NCBI GenBank assembly: GCA_031763025.1
Contig: JASSKH010000006.1
Span: 11,839,979 to 11,903,978, forward strand
Source of the DNA: Macrocystis pyrifera
Taxonomy: Eukaryota; Sar; Phaeophyceae; Laminariales; Laminariaceae
DNA length: 64,000 nucleotides
Reading direction: 5' to 3'
The notes below the pieces were generated by a model. The model searched no databases, was not told where the DNA came from, and worked only from the letters and a program-made list of their open reading frames with translations. The position numbers were made by a program, and so were the translations under genes. Below, piece by piece: positions 11,001 to 21,312 of this stretch. How positions within the stretch are numbered: position 1 is the stretch's first letter; every line of letters starts with the position of its first letter.

Positions 11001-14000
11001 CGACACGGGCCAAAAACTGGCCATAAACGCGGCCGCGCCACGTTTGCATCGAACCAGGAAATTTCTCAACTGCGGACGACGATTCCGAAGTGCAGACCGC
11101 GCTGCGCAATTTTCAAGTGAAAAACGCCCTAAAGATCCTACCTCCCAGATTGCAAAACCTACTCCCTTGGCGTCCCTCTAAAAGGGAACCTTCTGTTCTT
11201 ATTATTTAATATTTACTTTTCTTTCTTGTGGGCTTATACTGTACCTGGTACAGCTGTACCCAATATCATTATTGTTGAAAATAAGTTTTTTTGCATACGT
11301 ACAAGCCACTATAGTAGACCATGGGATGATTGTTTGTCGGGCGCGCTTTTGCAGTGGGAGTAGGTTTTACAATCTGCGAGCTCGGATGTTTAGGGGTGGT
11401 TTTGACTTAAAAATTGCGTAGCACGGTCTGCACTTCGGAATCATCGTCCGCAAAAGAGAAATTTTCCTGGTTGGATGCAAACGCGGCACAGCCGCGTTCA
11501 TGGCCAGTTTTGGCCCGTTTGGCTGCGGTTTTGGGGTCAGGGTCAGGGTTAGGTTGGTTAGGGGTTGGGTCTTTGCCCGTACCTTGATACCAGCAGGAAG
11601 CAAAACACCTGAACAGCCTACCAACCTAAAGATCCGGGCTCACAGATTGTAATACTAATATTACGGGGGACATTGGTGAATAGGACCGAATATTGCTAGT
11701 AAAAACAGGAAAATAAATAGGTCTTTGTCTGTACCGTAGATCCTATTTACTATGGTCCCACCCCGTGACAAGCCCAAAAACGTGGGTCTTGTCTCTCATA
11801 CAAGTATGGTCTTATCTTTTACTATTAAAAAATCCAGTACTACTTTCCACGTGTTTCTTTTGTCTCGTGTCAAGCCGCTGTACCCGGTCTTATCTCCAGT
11901 ATTGCCTTAAACCGAACAGTTTTAAAATGGGTACATCGCCTGTTGTATTTTATGACTTTTCTCAAAGTCAGTTTTCGGGCGAGGTCAACACCTCCTCAAG
12001 CGAGCCACCTCAGAAAATTCGATGCACGCCTGCCGTAGCTTGAGCCGGATGTCACTAACTGTGGTGCTGCACAGCCCCATGAGCATAGATCCGGTGTTCA
12101 GCTTCTATCACGAGGGATCAAAACAATGATAAAAGTGTAGGGTTAGCAAAACAGGGGGGGATGTAGGGGGATGTACAGTGTTGGGGGTCTATCGTGGGAT
12201 CTCATCACTATGCCTCCCCGATATTAATCACACGGCACAGCCCTGCTCGCAATATAGATCCCGTTAGCACGTGTCCGGCTCTAGTAGCGTTGCTCCGGTA
12301 TAAACTGTTGTGTATCACTTTTTACGTAGCCAAGGACCGCGGGGTTGTTTTGATATACGCGTGGGTGGTGGTGCAATTGTCCTTTGTTCGTTTCAACCCA
12401 TGTCGTCTCTTAACCGGGCGCGAGTGGCTACCCTCTCCCGGTGTTTCAGGTCAATTTCCCTCAAGGCAGGAGCATTTCCGAGAGATTCGTGGAATGCGTA
12501 ATGGATTGCTCAACCATGGCACCTTTCCCCGCGCACGGATGGTTGAAAACTCAGGTGCTCTGGCGGGGGATGTGATCGGCTCGTTCAGCAGCGGCAGCGT
12601 TGCTGAGGGCTCGATGTCATTCACGGTCGGCATCACGGAAGTGCAGGCCAGGGTTGCAGAAGGCCCGTTGGGCCCCTGTCGGACATACACTTTGGAGGAT
12701 ACGACCTCGACAGCTCCTGGAATGACGTATTTTTTGCGCTGAAAGGTCCAGTCATGTGAGCTTTCGTGAGGTCAATGGACATGTGGCGTTAATCCCTGCC
12801 ATTCGTTTCGGCAAAGAACGGCGGTTTCAACAGTTTATTCCTCGGACAGATGATTGATTTTAACTTATTGATTTAGATCCTTCAGGACAGATGTGTTCCT
12901 GATCTGTATGATCAGCTCATGTTTATCGGGTAGGGGCCGTACTGCCTTATGCTCTATACTGTATAACATATTTCCCGGGTTAGGTCCGTACCGTGCAGGT
13001 CCTGCACGACATCTGATCACTGTAGGTTGGAATCTTGTTTAGGTTATCTAATGTAGATCGTGATCTCTCCGACGCCTGCAAGATTTCAGCATCCCTCCTG
13101 ATCGTGACAATGCCACTATGCGAATAAACCTAACCGCTCGAGGGTAGGGGTCAGGGCTTAGGGGTAGGGTTAGGGTCGTGAAATAGCATTAGGATTGGGG
13201 GTTAAAATTAGGGTCAGGGTTTGGGTTAGGGATAGGGTGGTGGGGATCTACGGTTGGGGTTGGGGTTGGGATTCGGCTATATGAACAGGTTCGCAACGCC
13301 TCGACGCCCCAGAGTGTGAAGATCCGTGATCGAAAGGTATACATTATAGCCTGTACGTGTCCAAGGCCGGGAACGAACGTGAAATGATCGACAACCAAAT
13401 CGATATACATACACTATGTATACTCGCGCAAGTAGTGGAAAAAGTCAAAACCTCTTCATGTATCGACAGGCTGCACGTGCACGTAAACTATGACAACAGA
13501 CAGCAAGGATGTCTGAAATTATGACCCAATCAGATGGACCCAAGATTGAGATAAACATGTCCTCACCATGTTAGGACCGAACGTCTTGGGGTTTCGTTTA
13601 GAGACGCCATCGCTTCCCTACGTCCTAATTCATCACAACAAGCCACAGCAGGGCCGGCTAAGCAAAGTAGAATATAAACCTTTCCGTTCCGCCTTATGCA
13701 GGCTTACAGCAGCATTCGCAGTGTTTTCCTGCAACGCAAGGTTAATTGATCCCCACGAATTGTCGCCGAGGTGAGCGCGCACCAGCGCGAGGGGTTGTCC
13801 CGAGCGAGCCCTAATTGCTTTGAGGCAGGAAGTCCCGTCGAATCCAGTATTCATAAAGAATCACCACTGGCGCTATTGCTATATATACCTCGTGCGCGTT
13901 ATATACCTTGTACTGCACTCGTCAATACCGGTATGGTACCGCTACAATGATTTACACTGCCGCGCATCAATCAATGTAAGTAGTTTGGGTTAGACGAGCC

Positions 14001-17000
14001 TTCCTGCCCCGGTTCGATGGTCCCACCTATACTTCGGTTCGTTATCAAATATAGTCAATATACTGTCTTGGTCCCGCTTTGTCTCCCGCAACAGCGCATC
14101 TTGATGCACGCGCGCTCTTGCATTGGCGCCAACTGGAAGTGATCTTTTCCATGCTTCGGTAGTATCTGCTGCTGCTTCGTGCGCGCTTGCGTGGTGTCTC
14201 ATTCATACATCTAGCTGAAAACCCCCCTACTCTTTCAACTCGCCGACCACCTACCCAGTGCCAGACCCCTGCCCGTCCACGCTCGCGAATAGAGCCCCGT
14301 ACTACTGTACGCGGTCTTCTTCCTTTCTATCTCAACGCTTCCCAGCCTCTGTGTTCCCAGTTCAACCAACTGCATCCGTCGTCAACGTTTTGGGCCTCTT
14401 GTCCATCTCCTCCTTTCAAACATGCATATTTTTCAGTACCTCTCCACAAACCCCCAAAATTCGTCTGTTCAATCTTCCGCACTGGGTTTGCTACAGTTTT
14501 GTTTGATTTTCCCGACACTTCACACACTGCGAACCGGGCAGCTGACCACAAACCGCTGCCATAACAGCTATCCGAGAGCATGCTGGGTATTACCGTAGCG
14601 TTCAGGTTTACAGCCTTGAGCTGCATTCCCACGCTCGCCGCACTAAACACGTCGGAGAGACTACCGTCGCTGTGTTTTGGTGTGTCGGCTTACTGGGTCC
14701 CGTGGTTTCCTAAATACGTCAAAAGGCCTGATAAGAGCGATACCGTTTACGTCTCAACCGGGTGATGCCACTGCAGGGAAATATACCACTTTTTTGCCTT
14801 TCGACACATTATTTTCCCGATCGGTTGAGCTCCTCTAGCGAGAAACTGTAAACGTGCCTGTTACAGTAGTATACTTGTTCTGGCTACATTCGTTTTAGGA
14901 CGACAACACATGGAAATGCTGGCCTGGTTGCGCGACTAAACTTCTTCGAAGTGATGTTTCGGGTGAATTATCGAGCTCCTCTTTATGTGAGGTGTCCAGA
15001 AAATGTAACACCTACCCCTACCGTGAGAGGAGTCGAGCGCGAAATATGAACTACCCGGCAGAGCTAGAGAGATGACCACAGGCGGCCATCTGGCATGGGA
15101 GAGGATATTGCACTACTGATATACATACCCACCGAGCGTGTTCGAATTGTACGACACATTAGGTTCTTCCAGCTCGCCCTTTTAAGGATTATTCTTATCG
15201 GAGAGCTTTTTTTTTCCATAATTCCATGTTTTTTTCGCGCAATTTTGTTGATCTTCCAGATTTTCCTGATTTTCTTTTTCCAAATATGCGAAATTTAACA
15301 AACATGATTTTTTGTGCTTTTGGAGAATTTCACGAATAGTGACAGAATGCCTCCGTATATTGATACATATCTCCAATTATCTCCCGAGCTTTGGAAATTC
15401 TGGAAGAAACACTCTCCGATAAGAATGGACCTACTGTATATCCCTCCTTACCAAAAAAAACGACACACTTCTCTGCCGGTGGGTGGGGATGGATTCCTTG
15501 TGCGCTGTTCATCTCTTTCTGTTTGTTTTCTTTGTTTTCTGAAGGTCAAACGACGGGGACGCTGTGTTGCTGCCGGACATATCGGGTTCGTATTGCGGAG
15601 ACGACACCTTCGCCACGGGCGTAACGGTGTGGACGTTCGCCGAACTCGTGCTTGGGATTGTCCTGGAGTGCGCCTATGTGACCGATACGTGTGCGCCCCC
15701 CGAACTATCCTTCCGATCTCGTCGAAGGTACTGTACGTACGTCACGGGAACCGCAGTACCCCATGGCGTAAGCACGCGGCAGACGCGTGCTATGATACAG
15801 GTAGCCCGATTATTTTTCCGGGCGACGGTGCTCCTAAGCTGAGGAGCTATCCTGCAGAAAGATTCGTTAAATACGTACTCTATAGGAGAGCAGTGCCCTA
15901 TTTTCTTCTGAGGGCCTCAAGTTAACAGCTAGCTCAATATCTCACCCGAAAACGTGGCATTAATAAACATTCGTGCGTGCATCAACCTTGATCAACATTT
16001 TGCTGTGCGTTAGTCCCAACACCAAATACGCTATAGGAAAAAGGTATATTACCAACTGGTAGTTAGCTCGCGTGAGGAGCTGAGCCGGTCACAAAATATT
16101 GAGGTTAAAACGTGCAACTCCCTACCGTGGGGTGAATTGCGGATCATTCAACCGGGTTAGGTTTAATTTGCTTCGTCAAAATTCGGGTTTTTAGGGGTGA
16201 AAAGGGTTTGGGTGAGGCGAAGCTCCTCCTTGAACGACGAGGCTCACAACTACTGAGTGTTACCCATACGCACAAGGTGCGGAAGTCAGCCCCCCACAAG
16301 CGGTTCTTTGCAGGATGCAGCTCACGTTTCGTTGCGTGGCACTCCCACAGTAAGTTCAGATTCGTTACGGGGTGTGGCTTCACAAGCATGAGAGAAGAGA
16401 GCGAGACCGGCATTAAATGCACTAGAGGGAAGCATTCAAAGGGAACGGTGGGGGTGACTCTGTCGCGGGGCGTGCACGTTGACGTGCATTCCGTCAGTCG
16501 ATGCCGTAAAGCGTAGCCCTTTTACGTGTAGAAGGATAATTACTTATTTCTGGATAATTTGATGTTAGATGGCCCGACTCAATATACCAAAAAAAAAGTG
16601 GCGTCGATTGCGATGGTGCCATGGCCATTTCTCCACCATATATTTTGGTCAGTCAATCCACATACACACGAGCAGCGCAGACCCACGTCTTCTTCTTACC
16701 AATTGTCCCGCGCGACGGTGTTAAACCCCCTTCGTGCCGTGCGCGAACGCCGATACGTCTGGTTCCGGCACCGACCCAGCGACCCCTTCGCCGAGCACAA
16801 TAGACACCACGGACGCACCGGGCGTTTCTCCGAGTACTATGGCCGCCACGGATACGCCAAGTTCTTCTGGGGGCACCGCGCCTGCCATGAGCACGCCAAG
16901 CCCTTCCGTAAGCACCAGCCCCACCGCCGACTCACCAAGCTCTCCTGCCGGCACAGGGCCTGCCATCGACACACCAAGTCCTTCAATAAGCACCAGCTCC

Positions 17001-17670
17001 GGCACCGACAAACCGAGCTTCTCTGGCGGCGCCGGGCCTGTCATCGACACACCAAGCCCTTCCTTGAGTACAAGTCCCAGCGCCGACGCACCAAACTCGC
17101 CAGTGAGCACCGTGCCCGCCACCGACGCACCAAACTCGCCAGTGAGCACCGTGCCCCCCACGGATCCACCAAGCTCTTCTGCAACCACCGCACCTGCCAC
17201 CGACCCGCCAAGCTCTCCTGGGGGGGGTGCGGGGGCCACCACGGACCCACCGAGCGCTTCTGGGGGGCACCGCGCCAGCCACCGACCCCCCAAATTCTTC
17301 TGGAAACCCCGACTCCACCGACGACACACCAAGCCCTTCTGCTAACAGCGCGTTGTCCACCAGGGGCGCGCCGACCTCGTCGGGGAGCACTGCGGTCATC
17401 GCTGGCGTTTCGGCAGCGGGGGGGCTGTTGCTTCTGGCGATATGTATCACCGTTTCGTGCTGCCTTTACCGACGAGGAGAAAGAAGGGCGCGGCACCCCC
17501 TGAAACCCTGGGATACCTTTGGAACGCCAGTGCTTTCCGCCGGGAGGGGAAGCGGTGGGAGCCCAACCCCTGAAGGAGGGCGTGCGGCAAATGCAAGCGA
17601 AGGTGACCACCTCCCCCCCTACCGCCTCCCCCTCACGCTTCATGACCAAAAATTAAGTTGTAAAATCTGA
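8097..17670 (+). CDS. Gene A: long-stalk single-pass membrane protein of a four-copy family, with interruptions
   Basis: Four coding exons are proposed: 8097-8350, 12555-12755, 15545-15727 and 16780-17670. Donors are GAC|GTAAGT, GTGAGC and GTACTG. The exon 3 acceptor follows a strong TTTGTTTTCTGAAG tract. Exon 1 encodes a signal peptide (about residues 1-31), then NNCVSYN and YFGCADEGF. Exon 2 holds SFTVGI and GYDLD. Exon 3 holds SYCGDDTFATGVTVW, LECA and TCAPP. Exon 4 is a Ser/Thr/Pro stalk of about 200 residues, a membrane helix (GVSAAGGLLLLAIC) and a tail with PWDTFGTP. Expected length is about 508 residues. Breaks: a 6-C run at 15696-15701 and a 6-G run at 17262-17267 each look one base too long, and exon 2 carries two compensating frame changes. 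These could be consensus errors or real decay. The family is not recognised; a surface adhesion or receptor role is inference. Confidence 0.65.
8850..10170. repeat. CCATGG/CATGGCA-rich degenerate array
   Basis: About 1.3 kb are packed with CATGG, CCATGG and GCCATGGCA motifs every 10-25 bases, in both orientations because the core is palindromic. Recurrent phrases are TTCATGGCAATGCCATGG and ACCCATG. It lies in intron 1 of gene A. The many Met/Trp/His-rich open frames on both strands are by-products. No fixed period is visible, so it is closer to a decayed motif array than a regular satellite. Confidence 0.75.
10839..11158 (-). mobile_element. MITE with internal telomere-like repeats, copy 1
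   Basis: About 320 bases with imperfect terminal inverted repeats (ATTACAATCTGGGAGG at the left, the complement CCTCCCAGATTGCAA at the right). The interior contains several CCCTAA repeats at about 10935-10985 and shared phrases such as GGTACGGGCGAAGACC. It is inverted relative to the copies at 11365 and 58777. No coding capacity; a non-autonomous DNA transposon is the likely class. Confidence 0.65.
11365..11653 (+). mobile_element. MITE with internal telomere-like repeats, copy 2
   Basis: Same element as copy 1 in the other direction. It begins TTTTACAATCTGCGAG and ends CTCACAGATTGTAAT, with GGGTTAGG-type repeats inside and the shared phrase TTGCCCGTACCTTGAT. Together with copy 1 it forms a close inverted pair about 200 bases apart in intron 1 of gene A. 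Confidence 0.65.
12893..13065 (+). repeat. Dispersed intronic repeat (family R4), copy 1
   Basis: The segment starting CTGATCTGTATGATC, with TTTCCCGGGTTAGG, GCAGGTCCTGCACGACATC and a GATC-rich end, is related to 33340-33555 and 35283-35475. All three lie in introns of the membrane-protein family (A intron 2, B introns 2 and 1) and share the same direction on the plus strand. Confidence 0.5.
13141..13272 (+). repeat. G-rich telomere-like tract
   Basis: Degenerate TAGGGT, TTAGGG and GGGGTT units run through this stretch, ending in several GGTTGGG blocks. It lacks the ends of the MITE family that carries similar repeats, so it is a separate interstitial tract in intron 2 of gene A. Confidence 0.5.
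14809..15008 (+). mobile_element. Short intronic MITE-like element (family R2), copy 1
   Basis: About 200 bases start ATTTTCCCGATCGGTTGAG and end GAGGTGTCCAGAAAATG, so the ends are imperfect inverted repeats (ATTTTC / GAAAAT). Shared interior phrases include GAGCTCCTC, TTCTGGCTACAT and GAAATGCTGGCC. Copies lie at 32239-32453 and 51179-51383. Each sits within about 1 kb of exon 3 of a family member. Confidence 0.6.
16069..16125 (-). repeat. R2 element, inverted end fragment
   Basis: The sequence CGTGAGGAGCTGAGCCGGTC followed by ACAAAATATTGAGG is the reverse complement of the left end of the R2 family. Only one end is recognisable. It lies in intron 3 of gene A. Confidence 0.45.
16780..17340 (+). 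repeat. Minisatellite-like Ser/Thr/Pro stalk repeats in gene A exon 4
   Basis: Degenerate units of about 13 residues, pattern ATDxPSSSxGTxP, repeat through the stalk. One 39-base unit encoding TDAPNSPVSTVPA is present twice in a row almost perfectly (17083-17160). Such a stalk is expected to be O-glycosylated and extended. The shadow frames rich in Gly/Val or Arg/His here are not genes. Confidence 0.7.
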
Positions 17671-18015
17671 ACGTAAACGTCAGGATTAATATCAACGGTT
17701 GTACATAGAAGTACGTGAGCTAAGCGGTAGTCCGTCTCACAGGGTTTTGGGTCCGACTCGTGTGTGCTACGGTATAGGGAGACCACCCCCACTTTCACTC
17801 CAGCGTACGCACTGGGGCTAGTGGCCCTATATCTCACTCAGAAGTGGACCTCAAAAGTATGTCGTTGGCACACCCTAGCAAACAATGCCGTACAAAGTGT
17901 AGGGCGGGGCTTATATCGTGAAAACGAAACAACGCAAGAGCTCCAGACCTACGGATAAAATAGGGCAGTCACTCGGCTGCGTGAATCTGAGCGTCTGAAA
18001 ATGCAGGACTCGACT

Positions 18016-18104
18016 CGTTTAGGACCGCAGTCCCGTTTTGGGGACAAACCGCTCAACTTCTAAGTAGTTTGTCCCCAGAGCTGGACTGCAGTCCTAACTA
18101 AACG
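18016..18104. mobile_element. Palindromic mini-MITE (family R1), copy 1
   Basis: An 89-base near-palindrome. The left arm is CGTTTAGGACCGCAGTCCCG then GGGGACAAAC; the right arm is its imperfect complement (GTTTGTCCCC...GGACTGCAGTCC...TAAACG). Related copies are at 30816-30900 and 40443-40530. It has no coding capacity and could form a hairpin. Confidence 0.7.
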
Positions 18105-21100
18105 GGTGAAACATGACCCCCCTTGCGTGCTACGATGGAGGATGCATTTGCCTTCTGAGTCTCCCCACCCGAATATCTCTGTTCTACTTGTATTACTGAG
18201 TCATTAGCAAGTCACCCAAAAAAAAGACTTTTGAGAAGAACGAAAGAGCAAAACCGAAGAACGATACCGTGTCCCACTGGGCATCAACAATAAACCACAA
18301 ATGTCAATAATATCCCATCCATAAAGCATGCTTGAAGTAGAAATACCGTTCCTCGGTTAAGGATAAAATTAACAGCCAGTAAAAAATGCACCCAATAGGC
18401 AAAATGCTATATTAATAGTCAGTAAAAACTGGCTTCATAAGGCTAAAATATGCTACTCCTGTCGTAGCATGCGTGATTTTGGTTTTGCAGTGATATATAT
18501 GTACTAATAATCTTCGGTCTCGATCGCTTTCAAGCTCGACTGGTTTTGGGTGGAGCAAAAGGCGCAGCCTTTAGGAACAGACCCTTATGGGAAGGTGGGT
18601 GGGCCCACAGTTGTCGGAAATGTTTCTCGCAGGCATGTTTGAAAGTTATGGGTGTTTGGGGGGTCTCACTCTTTGTCCCCCTCCCCTCCGGTACCCCAAA
18701 ACCGAAGCAACTTGCTCTTAGTGTGTTTGGTACAAGGCAAAACAGTACTGCTTTGACAATTCTCTCTGCTACCGTTTTAATGTTGCGATTGGGCTGGTGG
18801 TGCTGATACTGACAGACCCGTCATGGAATCACCTCAGTGCATATTATACTGTGTGCTTAAGGAAGAACGACCATATGCGTTGGCCATCGGGATAGGCATC
18901 GTCAGTTTCTCTCTTGTGGAGAACGGATGGCGCAGTGGCACCTATCCACCACAAACAAAATGTACTCTTGGCGTCACGCTAGACGAACGGATGCCCTCGT
19001 GCACGTATTCATGTGTGAAGTTGGCTAACGCACAGCCCCCTCTCTGTCCTCGGCTATCCCGTCCACTGTCTCTGTCTACTGTCCCGCCCCCGGCACCTCT
19101 ATTGACTCTGTACACGTTCTCCGGCCCTTTGGCAGCTGGCTCCTCCTCCACGAGAGGCCCGCTACCAGCCTATGCCGAGCCTCCACTTCGGCGTGACGCG
19201 CTACCATCGTAGTCCTTGGGCTACGGTATCGGACTGAGATACGCTGTGCGTGCTGGACATCGGGCGACAGCCTTTCAGGCACCGGTGGCTCAAGCTCAGC
19301 ATTAGTGGGGAGGGGAGACAAGTGGAGAGCGGTCTGTTCATGATATCAATGTTATTAAAAAACCAGTAGATCACCGAGGCGTTGCTTTACCGTTGTTGAT
19401 TGATAGTTGGCGTCAGCCCCTATGATAGATCAGCGTATTAGATGTATCTACAGTATACAGAAGCGCGGTGAACAGATGAACCATGAGCTTTATTGCTGAC
19501 GATAAAGTTTCCACTCTCAAAACGGAAAGCTGCGCCAGCATATCATTTCGAGAAAATTATGCATTTAGTTTTATAGAAACCCATACCCTGACCCGACGTA
19601 GACCGTCCAGACGAGACTCATGAGAACCTAACATTGAGTCCTGGGAGTGCTACCACAGTACTTTTGCTACTTGCCTAAGTCAAGCCAACGATCACATACA
19701 TGGACACGGCCACCCATCCCTATCTCCATACGGGACCACGTGATCAGCCCTGGTGATGCTATTCCTTGTTTGCTCAAGCCAACGGTCACATAGCCATCCA
19801 GCACCACGACCAAAAAACAAAACGACAATGTGCGATTCTCGTCCAAAAGTCACGACGAAAAAATCGAAACAGCGGCGTACGATTTCTGGACTACACGAAG
19901 GCGTGTTTTTTCACAGTTTTTGTTCACCTGGTGCAAGTATACCCCCCCCCCCTGCCGGGATCTTAAAGATGGGATGTTCCTTTTCGGGCAGGGCGTTGGA
20001 TACTCAAAATATCACGGGGGAATATCGGTTGGGAAAAATACGCTTGACACTATGGTCGATACAAGATTCAGTTTTGTGCCAAATGATCATGGTGAAAAAC
20101 CCGTTCACAGGTGGCAATTAATTAGTCATGACGTACATAATAAATGTGCCCCCTGTACAAGCCGCCCCCCCCCTCTCCCACGATCATCTCATCCTAGGGT
20201 ATGGAGGGAGCACTTAAAATTTTGAATTTACTGGTTTAGTGCTGTGAGTAGCTGTCATCTTTGTTTGAATGTCTCGAAAATGTTTCTGCGGTTTACACTT
20301 TTGGCGATAGGAACCGCCAAGAAATTGTGTGCTACGCTGCGATGGAGCCCCAGCACAAAACCGAGTTTGCTGCAGTAGCTCCGTGTTTGACCACCGTACA
20401 AGGCCTCTCGCGCTAGTAGCTGAAACCTGGGGATGATAAGGGGGTCACCCCTCCCACACGGTACCCAGGGCCTCCTACTATTAATAGTGTCGCCTGAGAC
20501 TTCGAGGCAGCGATCCTGGGATCGACCTTGACTACCACGCAAACGAAGTACCACAAGGTCGTGAACTGACCACCGCATATATAGCCCGAGAATATTACCT
20601 TTCGCGATAGCTTGGTCATCGGCGCCGCCCCTCTTCCCCCCCGACTCTGGGGGAACGGACGCGAAAAGTAGATATATGCACGTTTCATCACGTTTCGTAA
20701 AAGGTTGGGTGAGAGGCGGATCGAAGCCCCTCCTTGCACAATGTGGGCGTGAGCAAATCTTTGTGGAGACATTGAACACAGTAGCGCACCATTAGTCTGA
20801 TATAACGAGAGGTTGGCGACATCTTGTGGGGTTTACTACACATTCTTCGGCGTCTCCACGAGGGGTAGTTTGCGCCCACATCGTGATAGCCGGGGGGGAG
20901 GAATCTCGGCCACCTGTGAAAGTGAGTCAACCCGCCGAAACGTGGTGCCACTGGCCATTTTGTTAGCTGTGAAGCCCCCCACACACACGGGTAAGTCTTG
21001 TTACGTTCGTACCGTAGCGCCTGTTCGTTGTTGTTCCTATGCCCCTTTCCTGCTATGTCGATGGTTAACAACTGACCCAGGAGGCAAGACTTACCATTTC

Positions 21101-21228
21101 ATCTCCTCTCCCCCGAGCCGCTAAGGCTGATTTATGACCGAAGTGGCTCGGATCACGGATAACGTAAGCAAACAGTCCGTCATCGTCCGCATCATCATCA
21201 ACATTGTCATCCTGGCCAAGCCGTGATA

Positions 21229-21231
21229 TCG

Positions 21232-21304
<73 letters not shown>

Positions 21305-21312
21305 CATCATCA
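21229..21312. repeat. ATC trinucleotide microsatellite
   Basis: About 27 near-perfect ATC units with occasional ACC. The run of methionines read on the minus strand is an artefact of the repeat. Confidence 0.9.

Noticed and set aside
16559-17649. Long Arg/His-rich, Gly/Val-rich and other frames overlapping gene A exon 4 on both strands
   Set aside because: They are shadows of the Ser/Thr/Pro stalk repeats, which keep all six frames open. Only the stalk frame leads into the conserved helix and tail.
20413-20772. 119-residue ATG frame on the minus strand
   Set aside because: No domain, signal or splice context; overlaps an equally long unrelated frame.
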